From Owenia fusiformis (lineage: Eukaryota; Annelida; Polychaeta; Sabellida; Oweniidae), in NCBI GenBank assembly GCA_903813345.2, contig CAIIXF020000012.1, positions 17,305,520 through 17,369,519 of the forward strand: DNA of 64,000 nt, given 5' to 3'. The notes beneath the pieces are model-generated. The model saw nothing but the letters and a program-made list of their open reading frames with translations. It had not been told where the DNA came from and searched no databases. This document shows, piece by piece, positions 1 to 8,900 of this stretch. Position numbers and translations under genes: made by a program. Within the stretch, counting starts at the first letter, position 1; every line of letters starts with the position of its first letter.

Positions 1-2
1 TT

Positions 3-188
3 GATCGATTGAAACAATTATCTCGATCCAAAAGTAGTGAACAATCTTCGAAGTCATCACTGGATGTACCAACTAGCAATCGAGCTGAAAAACAGATAAG
101 ACGATTTCTGCCACCTGGAATCTCTGCTTATCCCACATTGAAAAGGAAGAAGACGACTACATCAAAGCACTGGGTTAATTTACCATGA
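3..188 (+). CDS. C-terminal fragment of a basic protein, virus-like block
   Basis: Open frame entering from the left edge: 61 codons ending in TGA at 186-188. The peptide is rich in Lys, Arg, Ser and Thr and ends KKTTTSKHWVNLP. The stop overlaps the start of the next gene (ATGA at 185-188), an arrangement usual in compact viral or transposon genomes and unusual for animal genes. I do not recognise the family. It could be a structural or DNA-binding protein of the Polinton-like element whose other genes follow. The N-terminus lies outside the window, so its true length is unknown. Confidence 0.5.
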   Translation, partial: DRLKQLSRSKSSEQSSKSSLDVPTSNRAEKQIRRFLPPGISAYPTLKRKKTTTSKHWVNLP

Positions 189-511
189 ATCCGGATTTGA
201 AAATACATAGTGCCTACCTGACATTACTCACCCAATCACAAACTACAAAGCAGCAGAGAAAGGCATTATTAAAAACTATGTCATTAGGACAGTTGAAAAT
301 TATATGTGAAATCATTCTGAACATTGGTCTGGAAAACATACCTATGACAGAACAAGAAAAACAAAAACTGTCATCCTACAAACCGACTTTTGAATTTCTC
401 TCAGATAAATATCAAGGTTGGGTCAAGAAAAGGGGTAGAGTTTTAAAAAAGTCACGTGGAGTTCTTCTTTTACTTAAACTGTTTCTTCCAAAAATCATGA
501 AAGAAAACTAA
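185..511 (+). CDS. Small basic protein of Polinton/adintovirus type
   Basis: An intronless 108-residue ORF whose ATG overlaps the previous stop. It has three parts: an N-terminal helical segment with LLKTMSLGQLKIICEIILNI, a middle ending in a Lys/Arg stretch (KKRGRVLKKSRG), and a hydrophobic tail (VLLLLKLFLPKIM). Proteins of this layout (short, basic, hydrophobic C-terminus) recur beside polymerase B genes in invertebrate Polinton-like elements and have been compared with small adenovirus-type core proteins. That comparison is from memory of the family, not from a search. An AATAAA lies about 50 bases after the stop. It converges tail-to-tail with the minus-strand polymerase. Confidence 0.55.
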   Translation: MNPDLKIHSAYLTLLTQSQTTKQQRKALLKTMSLGQLKIICEIILNIGLENIPMTEQEKQKLSSYKPTFEFLSDKYQGWVKKRGRVLKKSRGVLLLLKLFLPKIMKEN

Positions 512-533
512 AATTCTTGTACATTTTAAATGG

Positions 534-633
534 GTTACATTTATTATCATAATCTGTATAAATAAATGACTAACAGAAAAAACTAAACATGTTAAACATT
601 ATAAATATGTTACATTTATTATCATAATCTGTA
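534..633 (+). repeat. 25-bp direct repeat in convergent intergenic region
   Basis: A 25-base segment beginning GTTACATTTATTATCATAAT occurs at 534-558 and again at 609-633, 75 bases apart. Both copies sit between the two convergent transcription units. AATAAA-type signals follow each copy (near 560 and 682), so this may be a duplicated 3'-end region. The rest of 512-1121 is AT-rich and shows no coding frame. Confidence 0.5.
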
Positions 634-1121
634 AAAATTATGTGACTGACAGCTGTATTTAAATATAATTTGAAAGTGTAGAATAAATGAAATATGAATT
701 ACAAGACTTTAGTTGTTGTTCATTAGAAAATTGAAGACATAACATAATGCATTTTTACATTCATTTAACATTGACTTTGGTCTGGTCAGTTCTAGAGTGA
801 TTTCATTTAGAATTTACAAGTCAAGCACATTTAAAAAGAATAATTTGAACATCCTACTTGTTGAAATAATTAAAATTCAAGTCTTTTCTTCGACTTAAAA
901 AGTGACTCTTAATCATTATTATTAATTATTGTGGCGTAAGGTAAACAATTACACATTTCACATTCGTCTGAAGTTTACAATGTCTGCGGGAATTGAAAAA
1001 TGCTCTTATTGTTTCAAGCTTCAAATAATATGATTTAAAAGTCCTATTTTTAAAAATAATTAATACTCAACTCCATTCAAACATGAATACCATAATCCAT
1101 ATCTAAGTCCATATACAAGTG

Positions 1122-1942
1122 CTATTGTGGTGGTCTTAATGTGAGATCTAATGGTTCAGTACTCACACCATCGTTCAATACTTTACGCTTGGCGTAAAAA
1201 TAGGAGAACCCTATTCTCTCCTGGGTGTAGGTAAATACTGAATTGTTCAAACGTCTAAAACCAATGTTTTGACCGGATTCTTGTTCACCAGTGTTCAGTA
1301 CTCGTGTATATGTATCCATGGGATTGTTGTAATTGCTTTTGTTGATACCCTTACAGCTGAACTTAGAGGATTCCTTGGTTTCATCGTATACACAGTATGT
1401 CTTTGAACACAAGGCAGCCATTTCAGTTCCCTGAAAAATATAATTTTGCAATTACTTTTTTTATTTATTTTTTTTATTTTTATTTTATTTTTTATTTATT
1501 TTTTTTTATTTATTTTTTTTTTTTTTTTTTTTTACATAATCAGATAATTTTTTCAAATGTTTACCTCAAATTCAAGTTTGAATAGACCAGGCTTTCTTTT
1601 GTCATAGGCCTTGTGCTCTGGGGTATCTGTCCTAGGTAGCCAATTGTCCTTCACTTTGTGGAATTCAGCCATTTTGTTTGGTTTCACCGCATCTTCCAAC
1701 TTCGTCTCAGATAAACCAAAATAACAACTGAAACATAAAAAGCTTAGACATTAGTATCTCATTTAACCAATACTTATAATTCCTTTTTATTATGTTTCAT
1801 TTTCAATATTTTATTCTCACCTGTCCGTGTCCATTTCAATCAGTTGGAAATCAGCCCGGTTGACATACACATCTAAAAAGTCGTAGTAGAAGGCAAGCAT
1901 CCTCAATTTGGCATATTGTAGATTCATCTTAAGATTTCTTTT
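1122..1942 (-). pseudogene. Truncated, intron-split family-B (protein-primed type) DNA polymerase, C-terminal part
   Basis: Three segments read as one frame: 1942-1821, 1727-1565 and 1430-1122. Each junction has GT and AG in place (introns 1728-1820 and 1431-1564), and the phases match. The first ends in an acidic DTD codon run; the serine that completes palm motif C is made across the splice junction. Next come KPGLFKLEFE, ALCSKTY and the ending KRKVLNDGVSTEPL, which I know as conserved in protein-primed PolB copies of invertebrate Polinton-like elements. Only about 200 residues are left. Motifs A and B and the 3'-5' exonuclease region are not visible, and the reading frame upstream belongs to another small protein. 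The gene therefore looks truncated and rearranged and is unlikely to encode an active polymerase. The family call is firm; whether the introns are really spliced is inferred. Confidence 0.75.
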
Positions 1943-2239
1943 TGTCACTTTCTTCTTTGGAATTGACTGCGTGACTGAAGATGATGAAGGGTTTTGCTTC
2001 AATTTATACGATTTCTCAGCACGTGACTCCTCGTTCTGTTGTTTTATTTGTGCCTTAGCTCTATCTACGACAGCCTGCATTGGAGATATCACTTGAATAG
2101 GTTCCTTAATGGCACTGGTGGGAATATATCTCGCTCTATGTTTCCCGAAACCTACTTGAGTAGAGATTCTATTCTCTCTTCCAGCCCTTATGATTTTACG
2201 CCATTTCTCGGCATTGTCCACGTATGGTACAACTTTCAT
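1821..2239 (-). CDS. Small basic protein fused in frame to the polymerase remnant
   Basis: ATG at 2239 starts a frame (MKVVPYVDNAEKWRKIIRAG at the N-terminus). It carries a Gly/His/Arg-rich stretch, then a polar Gln/Glu/Ser-rich linker. Without any stop it runs into the polymerase-like segment that begins near 1942. Short proteins with a 'YVDNxxKW' opening and a basic body are common neighbours of PolB in invertebrate Polintons (from memory). The start overlaps the 3' end of the upstream gene by 44 bases, again a compact arrangement. The in-frame join suggests a deletion that removed the end of this gene and most of the polymerase. Alternatively, an unseen splice site separates them. Confidence 0.45.
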
Positions 2240-2645
2240 GTTCCACTTTTTTCAAATGTAATGTACAGAATAAAGTCTTATCTTCGAATGAAACAGTATT
2301 ACCAAGTCTGTCTTTTATATAGATTCTGATGCGATCAAATTCCTGACTATTTAATGCAACATATAATGTTGGTAGGCCTATGTTATAAGTAAGATGTTTA
2401 GGTATCCGTCTTAATATAGGCAACTTGTTTCCTTCACAAATACTTTCACTCACTATATCACAAAATATGTTTATATAATCGATACCAGAATGAGGTGGTA
2501 CCATGATATCAATAAGTCCTATTTTCCATTTTCCTTCCAACCTCAAATAACTTGGTAGCTTAACTATGAAATCACCAGGTCTGTTTGTAGGATAAATATT
2601 CGTGGAGTCCTTACTACTCAAATATAATAGAATCTCTGATACCAT
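2196..2645 (-). CDS. Putative virion-like protein of a Polinton-type element
   Basis: An intronless 149-residue ORF. Its N-terminus (LYLSSKDSTNIYPTNRPGDF, then hydrophobic strands and GKWKIGLIDIMVPP) follows a pattern I know from many invertebrate Polinton-like proteins: 'LPSN...YPxNxxxxFxxxLxxPxxLxGxWxVGLxEIxxP'. These are thought to be a minor structural or fibre-like component, though the role is not established. It overlaps its upstream neighbour (2618-2866) by 28 bases and its downstream neighbour by 44, so the block is tightly packed. No signal peptide or membrane segment is seen. Confidence 0.55.
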   Translation of the reverse strand: MVSEILLYLSSKDSTNIYPTNRPGDFIVKLPSYLRLEGKWKIGLIDIMVPPHSGIDYINIFCDIVSESICEGNKLPILRRIPKHLTYNIGLPTLYVALNSQEFDRIRIYIKDRLGNTVSFEDKTLFCTLHLKKVEHESCTIRGQCREMA

Positions 2646-2866
2646 GGTAATTTCCCGATTGCATCTGAAAAAATTGAGTTCACTTGTTTTTCTAAATGAC
2701 TATTCTTGGCGATGATTAAGTTCTTATACAGTATGAGACAGTTTATCCTCCCGTGATTGGTATGTCCCAGAACGAGAATTTTCTTGACAATATTTTCAAA
2801 AGCTTCTGCTGTATCAACAGTGATGATGTTACTTTCTTTGATTCGTTGCATGCAATATCTATTCAT
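2618..2866 (-). CDS. Hypothetical protein, virus-like block
   Basis: 82-residue intronless ORF, ATG at 2866. I do not recognise it. The middle has alternating hydrophobic strands (IVKKILVLGHTNHGRINCLI) and the C-terminus is aromatic (PWYQRFYYI). It overlaps the next gene by 28 bases. Upstream on minus lie AT-rich sequence and a CACGTGAC palindrome near 2930, which could be regulatory. It is kept because it is in register with the densely packed same-strand series; taken alone it would be weak. Confidence 0.35.
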   Translation of the reverse strand: MNRYCMQRIKESNIITVDTAEAFENIVKKILVLGHTNHGRINCLILYKNLIIAKNSHLEKQVNSIFSDAIGKLPWYQRFYYI

Positions 2867-3042
2867 ACTCGGACTTAGTGTGCTAGAATGACTTAGATGT
2901 ATTATAACATCGTTTTTATTGTAAATTTACCATCACGTGACTCTCATACGATTGTTTATAATGATCTATATTTTACTCTTCTCTTTCCTTCTCAGAAAGT
3001 ACTGAGTTCATGTTCCTAAAACTATTCAACATCGATATTGCA

Positions 3043-3705
3043 TTAAAAACATGCTTTGATTAAATCAGCAGCAAGTGTCAAATCTAGTCCCTCGTCATAA
3101 GTATCGAAAACCCACCTCTCTGATGAGAATGGGTCATCTCCTAGAACAACGAATTCAGCTTCGGGGATAATCGATTTAATGATTTCAATCTGATTCGTAT
3201 ACCTTTGTTTCAGTTCTGACTGATCAAAGATTGGTTTAAAAAGTCCACAATATTTAAGCGAAAAAGTCATTTTTGTAGCAATTCCATTATCATCGATGTA
3301 CTTCGCAACCTTCCAAAGTCTGTACTTTTTAGGATCATCAACTTTAGCATCGGTGCTGGTGTTATCTTCGCTTTCATGAATAAATGATACTTTGCATCGT
3401 TCAATATTTGATTTCCCTAGAACACAGCGAATACAGTTCCTTATTATGGTTTCCGATATGACATTGAGAATTTTCAACATTGTTTTCATAAAGTCCAAGA
3501 ATATCAGCGACTTGTTAAAATTAGCTGTGATTTTTAATTCACCATCCACTGTTTGTTCTTCTGCCTCGTTATCTGAACTGAAATGATCACGGTTAAAGGT
3601 TGTTCCTCTCCATTGAATTTCAGGGTTCGAAAATGTCTTTGAGAGAAGCATCTCAATAAGGATCATTGTTTGTGTCAAGTCGCAAGACATTCTATCGTCA
3701 CCCAT
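3043..3705 (-). CDS. Hypothetical 220-residue protein, virus-like block
   Basis: Intronless ORF with ATG at 3705 (MGDDRMSCDLTQTMILIEML). No known domain is recognised. It has a helical N-terminus, an acidic middle (DNEAEEQTVDGE), a hydrophobic helix around residues 65-95 and an acidic C-terminus with several Asp/Glu clusters. A clear TATA box (3782-3788) and CCAAT (3859-3863) lie upstream on its strand, so it is probably transcribed separately. No introns are needed. Its length and uninterrupted frame in AT-rich DNA argue that it is, or recently was, under coding constraint. Confidence 0.55.
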   Translation of the reverse strand: MGDDRMSCDLTQTMILIEMLLSKTFSNPEIQWRGTTFNRDHFSSDNEAEEQTVDGELKITANFNKSLIFLDFMKTMLKILNVISETIIRNCIRCVLGKSNIERCKVSFIHESEDNTSTDAKVDDPKKYRLWKVAKYIDDNGIATKMTFSLKYCGLFKPIFDQSELKQRYTNQIEIIKSIIPEAEFVVLGDDPFSSERWVFDTYDEGLDLTLAADLIKACF

Positions 3706-3781
3706 ATTGGCAGAATGAAATTGTCTCTACGTTTATCTAAGCTGGCAGAGCAAATATGTCTGTGTGTGTGTGTGTCTTGCG

Positions 3782-3863
3782 TTTTATAGAAAACAAATCC
3801 TAATTTCTTTATATACTTATCTTTAAGTGAATATTCTATGCCTGGTGTAAGAAAACAACCAAT
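3782..3863 (-). promoter_or_regulatory. Promoter of the 220-residue gene: TATA and CCAAT
   Basis: On minus, TATAAAA is at 3782-3788, 77 bases before the ATG at 3705. The plus strand has CCAAT at 3859-3863. A short TG/CA microsatellite (about 3761-3776) lies between TATA and ATG. The layout matches the promoters of the next two genes in the block. Confidence 0.5.
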
Positions 3864-4128
3864 CGAAACACTAAACCTGCAAACGTAGATGAGCATATTT
3901 TAGACTTTTGGCGCCTGGTTATGTGAATGATCATCAGCCATGTCTGGGCATGCCTAAACCGAAAATGATGCAATAATTATGCGAAAATCAATAAATAAAC
4001 AAAGTAAGTGTATTATATTTGTGATCTTTCATTTATTACTTGTTATAAATCTATACAAAAAGTCAATTTGCAGTAGTCAGGAATTGACTGACATTTAAAA
4101 ATGTAGGCATTTTTATGCGACTTTAAAT

Positions 4129-5031
4129 TTATTGATTACCAAATGTCACTTCCAAGATATCGTTGATCACACGTTGTGTGTTAGACACTGGATAGACCAT
4201 ACTTTTCAAGTCCATGTTCATAAGGTTAAAGAACATTTTTGAAGTGCAACCGACATCACAAATATCAGCACATTTCAAAACAGCTGCTAATACCATGGTT
4301 GTGCGTGAAATATTCTGTCTCTTGATGTTGACGATAACCTTTTCAAATAATTCTACTGACACAGTACAGGAATGCAATCCTTGTTTTTCGATTTCAACTT
4401 TCAAAAGATACAAACACGAATGCAGTATCAAATCGTTTATGGAAGGTGTCTGAAAGCTTTCCTTCTGGATGTCAACGTGGGCAGTTACCAATTTCTTTTC
4501 TTCCATTTGAGACTGGACAGTTCCTATGGAGGTATTCCAAATTCCATATTTAGTTTGGATATTATCATCAGTGTACTTGATACGATACAAGGTTGTCGTG
4601 GGAACATCTTCAGATCTACGTTTCATGGAGAGGTGAACATCGATTTCATTTTTTGATGACATTAATTTGTTCCAAGCTTCTAAAGGCAGTTTCAATGAAC
4701 TCAAATAGTCGTAGCACTTTTCTTTCTCATCAAATTTTATGATTTGAATGATGATGTCGTCGTTTTGTTTTAGTATTTTCAAAAGAGTATTTTTCGCCAA
4801 AGTTTTTTGATAGTTCCATATTTCGGCAGTAATAGCTGCAGCGATTTCATTCTCTTCCTCTTTTAAAGAACGCCATAGTGATTTGTACACAAAGAAATGT
4901 ACTTCAAATGTTTCAAGGTTCTTAGGGCTCCATCGTTGCCGATTCAGATCGCCACATACTCCATATTCATTTTCAAAAAGGATAAATTTTATCCCTTCCA
5001 CAAGCTGAATAGATTGAATTTGGCTAGACAT
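4129..5031 (-). CDS. Hypothetical 300-residue protein, virus-like block
   Basis: The longest intact ORF of the block, intronless, ATG at 5031. I do not recognise its fold. It starts MSSQIQSIQLVEGIKFILFE, then ENEYGVCGDLNRQRW. It has a mixed helix/strand body and a Cys-containing segment (CADICDVGCTSKMFF) near the C-terminus. No membrane segment or signal peptide is visible. A TATA element at 5081-5087 and two CCAAT/CRE-like modules lie directly upstream, and TTTATT (AATAAA on minus) lies downstream near 4031. A PC4-like DNA-binding segment around LPLEAWNKL was considered, but the match is too weak to name. Confidence 0.6.
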   Translation of the reverse strand: MSSQIQSIQLVEGIKFILFENEYGVCGDLNRQRWSPKNLETFEVHFFVYKSLWRSLKEEENEIAAAITAEIWNYQKTLAKNTLLKILKQNDDIIIQIIKFDEKEKCYDYLSSLKLPLEAWNKLMSSKNEIDVHLSMKRRSEDVPTTTLYRIKYTDDNIQTKYGIWNTSIGTVQSQMEEKKLVTAHVDIQKESFQTPSINDLILHSCLYLLKVEIEKQGLHSCTVSVELFEKVIVNIKRQNISRTTMVLAAVLKCADICDVGCTSKMFFNLMNMDLKSMVYPVSNTQRVINDILEVTFGNQ

Positions 5032-5080
5032 CTCGATGAGTATTCAGAATGACGAATGCTTAGCTTCCAGACTCCCTTCA

Positions 5081-5203
5081 ATTTATATCAAATGTAATAT
5101 ATACCGTCCAATCAGAGCATCCCATCCACAAAAATTAACTCTGACGTCAGCATGCATTCGACCAATCATAGCATCCTATCCACAAAAGTTAACTATGGCG
5201 TCA
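5081..5203 (-). promoter_or_regulatory. Promoter with two CCAAT/CRE-like modules
   Basis: Minus-strand TATAAAT is at 5081-5087, about 50 bases from the ATG at 5031. Two 54-bp tandem modules follow. Each has CCAATCA (5108 and 5162) and, exactly 34 bases further, a CRE-type site (TGACGTCA at 5142-5149; TGGCGTCA at 5196-5203). Between them is a conserved ATCCACAAAA and TTAACT. NF-Y and CREB/ATF are the usual binders of such sites; binding here is inferred. Confidence 0.55.
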
Positions 5204-5525
5204 CTCTCAACGTTGTAGAATCGTCTTGGGTGGATGGTGTTCCCAGTGTTGTGACAGCCTTAGGTATGCTGTTAATTGATTGTAGAATTTCATTTAGTTT
5301 TTTATCCATTTTATCAAGTTTAAAAATCAGTTCGTCTTTAAAATTATCTGAGAAGTAATTGTCTGGGTGTTTTTCTGCGTGAATCTCCCCACTTCCTAAA
5401 GGCGTCTTTGTTTTAAATTTAAATAAACACCCATCCACTTCATTGTTATTCGGAATATAATTATCCCTTGGTTTATCTATACTTTCAGTATCTAAAAGCG
5501 TATTCCAGGTAAATTGATTTTCCAT
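5193..5525 (-). CDS. Hypothetical 110-residue protein, virus-like block
   Basis: ATG at 5525. The protein is polar and Asp/Lys/Asn-rich, with a helical stretch (FKDELIFKLDKMDKKLNEIL) that could form a coiled coil, and a Thr/Ser-rich tail. Family not recognised. A TATAAAA at 5564-5570 is only 39 bases upstream, and CCAAT/CRE modules lie beyond. Its 3' end overlaps the second CCAAT/CRE module that serves the next gene, so the two units abut. Satellite DNA begins 410 bases upstream. Confidence 0.5.
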   Translation of the reverse strand: MENQFTWNTLLDTESIDKPRDNYIPNNNEVDGCLFKFKTKTPLGSGEIHAEKHPDNYFSDNFKDELIFKLDKMDKKLNEILQSINSIPKAVTTLGTPSTQDDSTTLRVTP

Positions 5526-5563
5526 TATTGTTGAGCAACTAAATTAATTTTACGAATGTAGGG

Positions 5564-5708
5564 TTTTATACTTTTATTTATCTGAATCATTTGTATTTGA
5601 CCAATCAGGGCGTTTCTTCCTAGAAATGGTTATGTTACACTAACGTCACTCCGGAAGTGATCCAACCAATCAGATTACAGTCATCCATGGAGGTTGACTC
5701 TGACGTCA
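5564..5708 (-). promoter_or_regulatory. Promoter with TATA and two further CCAAT/CRE modules
   Basis: Minus-strand TATAAAA is at 5564-5570. CCAAT at 5601-5605 is paired with TAACGTCA at 5641-5648, and CCAAT at 5666-5670 with TGACGTCA at 5701-5708 (35 bases). This repeats the module found upstream of the 300-residue gene, giving four copies in 600 bases. Confidence 0.5.
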
Positions 5709-5716
5709 CTAAACTG

Positions 5717-5860
5717 TAGGTTCCAGTCTCCAGTCTCCATGCGGCCCCTTGGTAAGGCGTAGGCGTACGTAGGCGTAACGTTCGGTAATAGGTTCCAGTC
5801 TCCAGTCTCCATGCGGCCCCTTGGTAAGGCGTAGGCGTACGTAGGCGTAACGTTCGGTAA
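5717..5860 (+). repeat. Exact 72-bp tandem duplication
   Basis: Two adjacent copies (5717-5788 and 5789-5860) starting TAGGTTCCAGTCTCCAGTCT, each containing GGCGTAGGCGTACGTAGGCG. The copies look identical, so the duplication is recent. It lies between the last promoter module and the satellite. Any reading frame through it is a by-product. Confidence 0.8.
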
Positions 5861-5934
5861 TCGTCTGGGGTCAAAGTTCGTGCCTGATTTGGTGCCTAAA
5901 ATTGCATTATCATTTACTCGGACTATTACTACTT

Positions 5935-8900
5935 TCGTCTTCAATCTATGATGCAGTTTGTGCTCTGGAGGAAATGTCAATTTTCGGACCAGTCGTACGT
6001 AACGCTGGTGGCAGCATGTCATTTGTTATTTAGTGAGATGTTTCAGGGTACATTTTTGCACTTGCCCTACCGAGGACTTATTAATAGGTCATTCTATTCG
6101 TGAGATATTGAGTATCTAATTTGTCGTACAAGTCTGATTTACTTTGGGCCATTTACGGAATGTCAATTTTCGGACCAGCTGTACATCGCACTGGTAGCAG
6201 CGACTAGTTTGATATATTGTGAGACGTTTATGTATATATTTTTACGATTGCCAAAGGAGGGATGTATCGATTGACTTCTCTGTTAGGGGGATATATAATA
6301 TCCAATTCGTCTTAAATCGCTTATGCAATTTGCGCTCTTGACGAAATGTCAATTTTCCGACCAGTCGTACGTTACACTGGTACATGCAAGTCTTTTGCAA
6401 TTTTGTGAGACGTTTAAGTATATATTTTGGAGTATGCTCTTGAATGGATTTAATGAATGATGTTCCCGTTCGTGATATATTTTATATCTAATTCGTCTTA
6501 AATCTATGATGCAGTTTGTGCTCTGGAGGAAATGTCAATTTTCGGACCAGTCGTACGTTACGCTGGTGGCAGCATGTCATTTGTTATTTAGTGAGATGTT
6601 TCAGGGTACATTTTTACATTTGACCTACCGAGGACTTATTAATAGGTCATTCTATTCGTGAGATATTGAGTATCTAATTTGTCGTACAAGTCTGATTTAC
6701 TTTGGGCCATGTACGGAATGTCAATTTTCGGACCAGCTGTACATCGCACTGGTAGCAGCGACTAGTTTGATATATTGTGAGACGTTTATGTATATATTTT
6801 TACGATTGCCAAAGGAGGGATGTATCGATTGACTTCTCTGTTAGGGGGATACATAATATCCAATTCGTCTTAAATCGCTTATGCAATTTGCGCTCTTCAC
6901 GAAATATCAATTTTCCGACCAGTCGTACGTCACACTGGTACATGTCAGTCCTTTGCAATTTTGTGAGACGTTTAAGTATATATTTTGGAGTATGCTCTTG
7001 AATGGATTTAATGAATGATGTTCCCGTTCGTTATATATCTTATATCTAATTCGTCTTAAATCTATGATGCAGTTTGTGCTCTTGAGGAAATGTCAATTTT
7101 CGGACCAGTCGTACGTAACGCTGGTGGCAGCATGATATTTGTTATTTAGTGAGATGTTTCAGGATACAGTTTTACATTTGCCCTACCGATGACTTGTTGA
7201 TAGGTCATTCTATTCGTGAGATATTGAGTATCTAATTTGTCGTACAAGTCTGATTTACTTTGGGCCATTTACGGAATGTCAATTTTCGGACCAGCTGTAC
7301 ATCGCACTGGTAGCAGCGACTAGTTTGATATATTGTGAGACGTTTATGTATATATTTTTACGATTGCTTAAGGAGGGATGTATCGATTGACTTCTCTGTT
7401 AGGGGGATATATAATATCCAATTCGTCTTAAATCGCTTATGCAATTTGCGCTCTTGACGAAATGTCAATTTTCCGACCAGTCGTACGTTACACTGGTACA
7501 TGCAAGTCTTTTGCAATTTTGTGAGACGTTTAAGTATATATTTTGGAGTATGCTCTTGAATGGATTTAATGAATGATGTTCCCGTTCGTGATATATTTTA
7601 TATCTAATTCGTCTTAAATCTATGATGCAGTTTGTGCTCTGGAGGAAATGTCAATTTTCGGACCAGTCGTACGTAACGCTGGTGGCAGCATGATATTTGT
7701 TATTTAGTGAGATGTTTCAGGATACATTTTTACACTTGCCCTACCGAGGACTTGTTGATTGGTCATTCTATTCGTGAGATATTGAGTATCTAATTTGTCG
7801 TACAAGTCTGATTTACTTTGGGCTATGTACGGAATGTCAATTTTCGGACCAGCTGTACATCGCACTGGTAGCAGCGACTAGTTTAATATATTGTGAGACG
7901 TTTATGTATATATTTTTACGTTTGCCAAAGGAGGGATGTATCGATTGACTTCTCTGTTAGGGGGATATATAATATCCAATCCGTCTTAAATCGCTTATGC
8001 AATTTGCGCTCTTGACGAAATGTCAATTTTCCGACCAGTCGTACGTCAAACTGGTACATGCCAGTCCTTTGCAATTTTGTGAGACGTTTAAGTATATATT
8101 TTGGAGTATGCTCTTGAATGGATTTAATGAATGATGTTCCCGTTCGTGATATATTTTATATCTAATTCGTCTTAAATCTATGATGCAGTTTGTGCTCTGG
8201 AGGAAATGTCAATTTTCGGACCAGTCGTACGTAACGCTGGTGGCAGCATGTCATTTGTTATTTAGTGAGATGTTTCAGGGTACATTTTTACATTTGACCT
8301 ACCGAGAACTTATTAATAGGTCATTCTATTCGTGAGATATTGAGTATCTAATTTGTCTTACAAGTCTGATTTACTTTGGGCCATGTACGGAATGTCAATT
8401 TTCGGACCAGCTGTACATCGCACTGGTAGCAGCGACTAGTTTGATATATTGTGAGACGTTTATGTATATATTTTTACGATTGCCAAAGGAGGGATGTATC
8501 GATTGACTTCTCTGTTAGGGGGATATATAATATCCAATTCGTCTTGACGCTTATGCAATTTGCGCTCTTCACGAAATGTCAATTTTCCGACCAGTCGTAC
8601 GTCACACTGGTACATGCCAGTCCTTTGCAATTTTGTGAGACGTTTAAGTATATATTTTGGAGTATGCTCCTGAATGGATTTAATGAATGATGTTCCCGTT
8701 CGTGATATATTTTATATCTAATTCGTCTTAAATCTATGATGCAGTTTGTGCTCTGGAGGAAATGTCAATTTTCGGACCAGTCGTACGTAACGCTGGTGGC
8801 AGCATGTCATTTGTTATTTAGTGAGATGTTTCAGGGTACATTTTTACATTTGCCCTACCGGAAATTATTAATAGGTCATTCTATTCGTGAGATATTGAGT

